Shown here piece by piece: positions 15,239 to 19,529 of a DNA stretch of 19,529 nucleotides. Within the stretch, counting starts at the first letter, position 1; each line of letters begins with the position of its first letter. The stretch covers positions 1 to 19,529 of the forward strand of contig JAJTHJ010000095.1 in assembly GCA_021298875.1 (NCBI GenBank), written 5' to 3'. A model generated the notes under the pieces. It did not search any database, had not been told where the DNA came from, and saw only the letters and a program-made list of their open reading frames with translations. Both the position numbers and the translations under genes were made by a program. Origin of the DNA: Burkholderiales bacterium (lineage in GTDB: Bacteria > Pseudomonadota > Gammaproteobacteria > Burkholderiales > Burkholderiaceae_F).

Positions 15239-15916
15239 GTGCGCATCCTGATCGCCGAAGACGATCCCGTGCTGGCCGACGGGCTGTCGCGCTCGCTGCG
15301 CTCGGCCGGTTATGCGGTGGACATGGTGGCGGACGGTGAGTCGGCCGACAGTGCGCTGACGGCCCAGGGCTACGACCTGCTGATCCTCGACCTCGGCATG
15401 CCGCGGCTGGCTGGGCTGGACGTGCTGCGGCGGTTGCGCGGTCGCGGCTCGGCGCTGCCGGTGCTGATTCTCACCGCGGCCGACAGCGTCGAGCAGCGCG
15501 TGCGCGGCCTGGACCTCGGCGCCGACGACTACATGGCTAAACCCTTTGCCCTGTCCGAGCTCGAGGCACGCGTGCGCGCGTTGACGCGCCGCGCCGCCGG
15601 CAGTCCGCAGAACCTGCTGCGCCACGGCCCGCTGACCCTGGATCGCGCCGGGCGTATCGCCGCCATCGAGCAGACGCCGCTCGACTTGTCCGCGCGCGAG
15701 CTCGGCTTGCTGGAAATCCTGCTGCAACGCGCCGGGCGGCTGGTCAGCAAGGAGCAACTGGTCGATCACCTGTGCGAGTGGGGTGAGGAGGTCAGCAACA
15801 ACGCGATCGAGGTTTACGTGCACCGCCTGCGCCGCAAGCTGGAGCCGGGCGGTGTACGCATCGCTACCGTGCGCGGCCTGGGTTACTGCGTGGAGCGCCT
15901 GCCCGACAGCGCTTGA
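15239..15916 (+). CDS. OmpR-family response regulator (TctD-like)
   Basis: A 225-residue two-component regulator. The receiver domain (about 1-115) has the acidic pocket AEDD (Asp8, Asp9), phospho-acceptor Asp51 in LLILDLGMP, Thr79 and Lys101 (MAKPF). The winged-helix DNA-binding domain has LDLSARELGLLEILLQRAGRLVSKEQL and NAIEVYVHRLRRKLEPGGVRIATVRGLGYC. The start is GTG 15239, with AAGGAT upstream; it places the N-terminus as MRILIAEDD, as expected. It lies 8 bases before the sensor kinase gene and clearly forms an operon with it. Because the partner is TctE-like, regulation of organic-acid uptake is possible, but the target is not shown by the sequence. Confidence 0.93.
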   Translation: MRILIAEDDPVLADGLSRSLRSAGYAVDMVADGESADSALTAQGYDLLILDLGMPRLAGLDVLRRLRGRGSALPVLILTAADSVEQRVRGLDLGADDYMAKPFALSELEARVRALTRRAAGSPQNLLRHGPLTLDRAGRIAAIEQTPLDLSARELGLLEILLQRAGRLVSKEQLVDHLCEWGEEVSNNAIEVYVHRLRRKLEPGGVRIATVRGLGYCVERLPDSA

Positions 15917-15924
15917 GCCGCCCG

Positions 15925-17424
15925 ATGCCCGACGAGTCCCGCCCCGCGCCCCGCGTTGCGCCGGCACTGCCGCCGGCCCCCGCCCTGCCCGCCTCGCGCA
16001 ACCCGCTGCGGCTGCCGCACGAGACGCGCTCGCTCTTTGGCGAGATCCTCGACTGGATGCTGGCGCCGCTGCTGCTGCTGTGGCCGATCACCATCACCAT
16101 TACCTATCTCGTCGCGCAGAACATCGCCAACGCGCCGTTCGACCGCCAACTCGAACGCAGCGCACTGCTGCTGGCGCAACAGGTGCGCGAGCAACGCGGG
16201 CAGGCGCAACTGACGCCGCCCCTGCCGGTGGCCGACCTGGTCGGCACCGACGCGCTGGACGAGCCGCGCTTCATGGTGCTCGGCCTGCGCGGCGAACTGA
16301 TCGCCGGCGAGCCCGACCTGCCGCTGCCGCCGGAAGAGGAGCCGACCGCTATCGGCGAAGTGCGCATGCGCGACGCCGAGGTGCGCGGCACGCCGATGCG
16401 GGTGGCGGCACTCTGGGTGCGGCTCACCGACCGCTCCGGCGCGCAGCCGATCCTGGTGCAGGTGGCCGAGCGCACCACCCGGCGCGAGCAGCTGACCAAC
16501 GACATCATGCGCAGTGTGATCGTGCCGCAGTTCGTGGTGCTGCCGCTTGCGGTGGCGTTGGTGTGGTTCGGCCTGTCGCGCGGGCTGGCGCCGCTCAACC
16601 TGCTGCTGGCGCGCGTGCGGGCGCGGCGGCCGAACGACCTGTCGCCGGTCGAGCGGCATGCGGCACCGGAAGAGCTCGGCCCGCTGGTCGATGCCTTTAA
16701 CGAGCTGCTGCGCCGGCTGAACGAGAACCTCGCCACGCAGAAGCGCTTTCTCGCCCATGCCGCGCACCAGATGAAGACGCCGCTCGCCGGCCTGCGCACG
16801 CAGGCCGAGTTGGCCCAACGGCAAACGGATCCGCAGGAACTCAAGCGCAGCCTGCGCCAGATCGCCGCCGCGGCCGGCCGCAGCGCGCACCTGATCGACC
16901 AGTTGCTGGCGCTGGCGCGCGCCGAACATCAGGCCGCGGAGAACACGGCATTCGTGACCGTCGACCTGACCGTACTGGCGCGCGATCTGGTGCGCGACCT
17001 GGTGCCGCAGGCCTTGGCGCGCGGGCTGGACTTCGGGGTGGAAACGCCGGGCGCGCCGGCGATCGTGGTCGGGCATCCGTTGCTGCTGCGCGAACTGCTG
17101 AGCAACCTTGCCGACAACGCTCTGCGCTACACGCCGGCCGGCGGCCAAGTCACCGTGCGCGTGCGCGTCGAGGCCCAACGCGTGCTGGCGGAGGTCGAGG
17201 ACAACGGCCCCGGCATCCCGGTGGCGGAACGGCAACTTGTGTTCGAACCGTTTTACCGCGTGCTCGGCACCGACGCGGACGGCAGCGGCCTCGGGCTGGC
17301 GATCGTGAACGAGATCGCCACCCGCCACGGCGCGCGCCTGAGCATCGAGAACCACCCGGCGACCACCGACCCTGCGGCGCCGGGCACGCTGGTGCGGGTC
17401 GAGTTTGCTGCGGCGCCGATTTGA
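15925..17424 (+). CDS. Sensor histidine kinase (TctE-like, 2CSK_N domain)
   Basis: A 499-residue inner-membrane kinase partnered with the response regulator. After a Pro/Ala-rich cytoplasmic start, SLFGEILDWMLAPLLLLWP (36-54) opens the first membrane helix and matches the 2CSK_N sensor family of TctE-type kinases. A periplasmic region follows, then a second membrane helix (about 195-220), a linker, and the HisKA domain with KRFLAHAAHQMKTPLAGL (His281). The ATPase domain has NLADNALRYTP, EDNGPGIP and GSGLGLAIV. ATG 15925 is preferred; TTG 15913, which overlaps the regulator's stop, is possible. The stop codon overlaps the -35 of the tRNA promoter. The ligand is unknown. Confidence 0.92.
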   Translation: MPDESRPAPRVAPALPPAPALPASRNPLRLPHETRSLFGEILDWMLAPLLLLWPITITITYLVAQNIANAPFDRQLERSALLLAQQVREQRGQAQLTPPLPVADLVGTDALDEPRFMVLGLRGELIAGEPDLPLPPEEEPTAIGEVRMRDAEVRGTPMRVAALWVRLTDRSGAQPILVQVAERTTRREQLTNDIMRSVIVPQFVVLPLAVALVWFGLSRGLAPLNLLLARVRARRPNDLSPVERHAAPEELGPLVDAFNELLRRLNENLATQKRFLAHAAHQMKTPLAGLRTQAELAQRQTDPQELKRSLRQIAAAAGRSAHLIDQLLALARAEHQAAENTAFVTVDLTVLARDLVRDLVPQALARGLDFGVETPGAPAIVVGHPLLLRELLSNLADNALRYTPAGGQVTVRVRVEAQRVLAEVEDNGPGIPVAERQLVFEPFYRVLGTDADGSGLGLAIVNEIATRHGARLSIENHPATTDPAAPGTLVRVEFAAAPI

Positions 17425-17450
17425 CCGCAGCGGCCCGCCGCGCCCATAAT
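17421..17450 (+). promoter_or_regulatory. Promoter for the tRNA gene
   Basis: TTGACC (17421-17426) and CATAAT (17445-17450) with an 18-base spacer. Transcription would start near 17457, about 42 bases before the tRNA. The -35 overlaps the kinase stop codon. Confidence 0.65.
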
Positions 17451-17498
17451 TCGCGTCCTTTGCCGGTGGGCCTATCGAATTCGAGCCCGCACCTGCAT

Positions 17499-17575
17499 GG
17501 CGGATTAGCTCAGCTGGTTAGAGCAGAGGAATCATAATCCTTGTGTCCGGGGTTCGAGTCCCTGATCCGCCACCA
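17499..17575 (+). tRNA. tRNA-Met (anticodon CAT), elongator type
   Basis: A full cloverleaf with encoded CCA. The acceptor stem GGCGGAT / ATCCGCC pairs perfectly, the D arm is GCTC-AGCTGGTTA-GAGC, the anticodon stem GAGGA/TCCTT closes loop ATCATAA (CAT at 17532-17534), and the T arm contains GGTTCGAGTCC. It lacks the initiator's mismatched first pair, so it is not tRNA-fMet. The CAT anticodon could also belong to tRNA-Ile2 (lysidine-modified); overall resemblance favours elongator Met. Confidence 0.9.
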
Positions 17576-17584
17576 CTTTCCCAC

Positions 17585-17875
17585 ATGCGCAGGCCCCTCA
17601 CTGTGCGCCGAAGCGTCGTCGCCGCGATCGTCTTCTGGCCGCTGGCCCTCGCCGCGCAGCAACCCGAGCGGCGCGAGCTGCGCGGCAAACTCACCGTGAT
17701 CCAGTGGCCGCTGGTGGAAATCGGCGGCAAGCGCCTGTACGCCGCGCCGGGCGCCAGGATCGTGAACACAAACAAGCTCACCCTCACCCCCAACATGGTC
17801 GCGCCGGATACGCGCGTGACCTACGAACTGGACGGGCAGGGACAGATCCGCGTCATCCGCATCGCCGCGCCGTAG
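17585..17875 (+). CDS. Small exported protein of unknown function
   Basis: A 96-residue protein with a signal peptide (MRRPLTVRRS, hydrophobic stretch, cleavage near ALAAQQ) and a mature part of about 70 residues rich in short beta strands (GKLTVIQWPLVEIGGKRLYAAPGARIVN, VTYELDGQGQIRVIRI). The pattern suggests a small beta-barrel, perhaps OB-like, in the periplasm. It is reminiscent of PilY2-like small exported proteins, but I do not claim that family. ATG 17585 lies 9 bases after the tRNA, with no ribosome site visible, so the message probably comes from the tRNA transcript. miaB follows with its own -10 box. Confidence 0.65.
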   Translation: MRRPLTVRRSVVAAIVFWPLALAAQQPERRELRGKLTVIQWPLVEIGGKRLYAAPGARIVNTNKLTLTPNMVAPDTRVTYELDGQGQIRVIRIAAP

Positions 17876-17894
17876 CTCTGCCGGGGGGCGGCAC

Positions 17895-17900
17895 TACAAT
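17895..17900 (+). promoter_or_regulatory. Candidate -10 box for miaB
   Basis: TACAAT lies 32 bases upstream of the miaB start codon. No convincing -35 is seen at the usual distance. Confidence 0.4.
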
Positions 17901-17932
17901 CCGAGCTCGTCCTTCGCCGCCGGATCTAAACC

Positions 17933-19276
17933 GTGACCGCGAAAAAGCTCTACATCCGCACTTTCGGCTGCCAGATGAACGAGTACGACTCGGCCAAGAT
18001 GGCCGACGTGCTCAACGCCGCGGAGGGTTTCGTCCCCACCGACGACCCGGCGCAAGCCGACGTGATTCTGTTCAACACCTGCTCGGTGCGCGAGAAGGCG
18101 CAGGAAAAGGTGTTCTCCGACCTCGGCCGAGTCAAGCACCTAAAGCGCCACAAACCAGAACTCGTGATCGGTGTCGGCGGCTGCGTGGCGAGCCAGGAAG
18201 GTGCGGCCATCGTCGAGCGCGCGCCGTTCGTGGACGTGGTGTTCGGCCCGCAGACGCTGCACCGGCTGCCGGCGCTGATCGAGCGGCGGCGTGCGACGGG
18301 CCGCGCCCAGGTGGACATCTCCTTCCCGGAGATCGAGAAGTTCGACGCGCTGCCGCCGCCACGGGTGGAGGGTGCGAGTGCCTTCGTCTCGATCATGGAA
18401 GGCTGCTCCAAATACTGCTCGTTTTGCGTGGTGCCGTACACGCGCGGCGAAGAAGTCTCGCGCCCGCTCGCCGACGTGTTGACCGAGGTGGCCGATCTCG
18501 CCGCCCAAAGTGTGAAGGAGATCACGCTGCTCGGCCAGAACGTCAACGCCTGGCGCGGTGAGGACGACGGCGCGCCGGCGGACTTCGCGCTGCTGCTCGA
18601 CTACGTGCACGAGATGCCGGGTCTCGAGCGCATCCGCTACACGACCTCGCACCCCAAGGAATTCACGCAACGGTTGATCGACGCGCATGCGCGGCTGCCC
18701 AAGCTGGCCGGCCACGTGCACCTGCCGGTACAGGCCGGAAGCGACCGCGTGCTGGCGGCAATGAAGCGCGGCTACACCGCGCTCGAATACAAGTCGATCG
18801 TCCGGCGGCTGCGCGCGGCGCGGCCGGAGGTGTCGCTGTCGTCGGACTTTATCGTCGGTTTTCCGGGCGAGACGGAAGAAGACTTCGAGCGCACGCTGGC
18901 GCTGGTGCAGGAGTTGAACTTCGACGCGAGTTTCAGCTTCGTCTACAGCAAGCGGCCCGGCACGCCGGCGGCCGATCTGCCCGACGACACACCGCAGGAG
19001 ATCAAGCTCGCGCGGCTGCAACGCTTGCAGGCGCAGTTGAACGCGCAGCAGGCGGCCATCGGCGCGGCGATGGTGGGCAGCGCGCAGCGCGTGTTGGTCG
19101 AAGGCCCGTCGAAGAAGAGCGCCGCCGAACTGATGGGCCGTACCGAGAACAACCGGATCGTCAACTTCGCGGCGCCGGCGCGCTTGATCGGGCAGATGGT
19201 CGACGTGCGGATCGTCGAGGCGCTGCCGCATAGCCTGCGCGGCGAGCTGCTGCTGCGCGAGACGGTGGCGGCATGA
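17933..19276 (+). CDS. miaB: tRNA-2-methylthio-N6-dimethylallyladenosine synthase MiaB
   Basis: A 447-residue radical-SAM methylthiotransferase that adds the 2-methylthio group to i6A37 of tRNAs reading UNN codons. The N-terminal domain has the three cluster cysteines Cys13 (TFGCQMNEYDS), Cys50 (FNTCSVREKA) and Cys84 (VGGCVA). The radical-SAM motif is CSKYCSFC (Cys158, Cys162, Cys165), followed by LLGQNVNAW, HVHLPVQAGSDRVLAAMKRGYT and DFIVGFPGETEEDF. The C-terminal TRAM domain contains MGRTENNRIVNF. The start is GTG 17933: it fits the family N-terminus, and no ATG is available. The stop overlaps the phoH start (ATGA), the usual miaB-phoH coupling. Confidence 0.97.
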   Translation: MTAKKLYIRTFGCQMNEYDSAKMADVLNAAEGFVPTDDPAQADVILFNTCSVREKAQEKVFSDLGRVKHLKRHKPELVIGVGGCVASQEGAAIVERAPFVDVVFGPQTLHRLPALIERRRATGRAQVDISFPEIEKFDALPPPRVEGASAFVSIMEGCSKYCSFCVVPYTRGEEVSRPLADVLTEVADLAAQSVKEITLLGQNVNAWRGEDDGAPADFALLLDYVHEMPGLERIRYTTSHPKEFTQRLIDAHARLPKLAGHVHLPVQAGSDRVLAAMKRGYTALEYKSIVRRLRAARPEVSLSSDFIVGFPGETEEDFERTLALVQELNFDASFSFVYSKRPGTPAADLPDDTPQEIKLARLQRLQAQLNAQQAAIGAAMVGSAQRVLVEGPSKKSAAELMGRTENNRIVNFAAPARLIGQMVDVRIVEALPHSLRGELLLRETVAA

Positions 19277-19430
19277 GCACCGCCAAGGTGTTGACCTTCA
19301 GCATTGACGCCGACAACACCGCGCTCGCCCACCTCGCCGGCCCGCTGGATGCGAACCTGCGGCAGATCGAGACCGAGCTCGACGTAAGAATCGCCCGCCG
19401 CGGCGCTCAGTTCCGCATCGCGGGCGCGCG
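19273..19430 (+). CDS. phoH: PhoH family protein, N-terminal fragment
   Basis: Starts at ATG 19273, overlapping the miaB stop by ATGA. The first ~53 residues (MSTAKVLTFSIDADN, then LAGPLDANLRQIETELDVRIARRGAQFRIAG) are the normal start of the PhoH-like ATPase that lies beside miaB and ybeY in proteobacteria. Somewhere between 19421 and 19436 the match ends and the sequence changes orientation. The frame stays open to the window end, but what follows is not PhoH in this direction. The gene as presented is therefore interrupted. Confidence 0.85.
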
Positions 19431-19529
19431 CGAGCCGAAGCCGATCCGCGTCAGGAACATCTTCATCTGCTCGGGCGTGGTGTTCTGCGCTTCGTCGAGG
19501 ATAACGAAGGCGTTGTTCAGCGTCCGCCC
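19431..19529 (-). pseudogene. PhoH Walker-B region in inverted orientation, partial
   Basis: Read on the minus strand, the last 99 bases encode GRTLNNAF, then VILDEAQNTTPEQMKMF and LTRIGFGS. This is the Walker B/DEAQN region of a PhoH-family ATPase, which should lie well over 100 residues downstream of the fragment ending at 19430 and on the same strand. The intervening Walker A region is absent. This is either a genomic inversion or a chimeric assembly end. Confidence 0.88.

Noticed and set aside
15883..17355. Open frame of 490 codons antisense to the sensor kinase
   Set aside because: Composition shadow; the kinase has all its motifs on the + strand.
18140..19231. Open frame of 363 codons antisense to miaB
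   Set aside because: Composition shadow of miaB.

Overview
The window is high-GC bacterial chromosome, most likely from a betaproteobacterium of the Burkholderiales/Rhodocyclales type. The main reasons are gene order and promoter style: recA-recX, a DUF2889 gene, sucC-sucD, a TerC-family gene and a type IV pilin on one strand; a TctD/TctE-like two-component pair divergent from recA; and tRNA(CAT), a small exported protein, miaB and phoH in a row. Genus cannot be decided from the sequence alone.

Layout. (1) 1-3222: the 3' end of a PepSY membrane protein gene (apparently frameshifted), then three leftward genes: a small exported protein, a patatin-like phospholipase and a RarD-type permease. 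(2) 3495-5612: glnS with its own promoter; its protein has an extra segment of about 90-95 residues in the catalytic half. (3) 5613-7626: an accessory stretch with an antitoxin-like small gene, GC-rich palindromic repeats, a Uma2-family nuclease and a RAYT/IS200-like transposase with a hairpin beside it. (4) 7627-15081: a long leftward block of pilin, PP2C phosphatase, TerC, SucD, GIY-YIG nuclease, SucC, DUF2889, RecX and RecA. (5) 15239-17424: a response regulator and sensor kinase. (6) 17499-19529: tRNA(CAT), a small exported protein, miaB and the start of phoH.

How it works together. recA-recX is an SOS unit: two full LexA boxes, 22 bp apart, cover the recA promoter, and a strong terminator follows recX. 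sucC and sucD should be adjacent but are separated by a GIY-YIG nuclease gene bracketed by palindromic repeats. terC and the PP2C phosphatase share a one-base stop/start overlap. The pilin has a candidate sigma-54 promoter and its own terminator. At least eight copies of one palindromic repeat family (core CCCGC-N4-GCGGG and a CCCCGGC variant) lie between genes, some as inverted pairs.

The last ~100 bases are PhoH Walker-B-region coding sequence in the opposite orientation to the phoH start just before them. This is either a real inversion or a chimeric end of the assembly.
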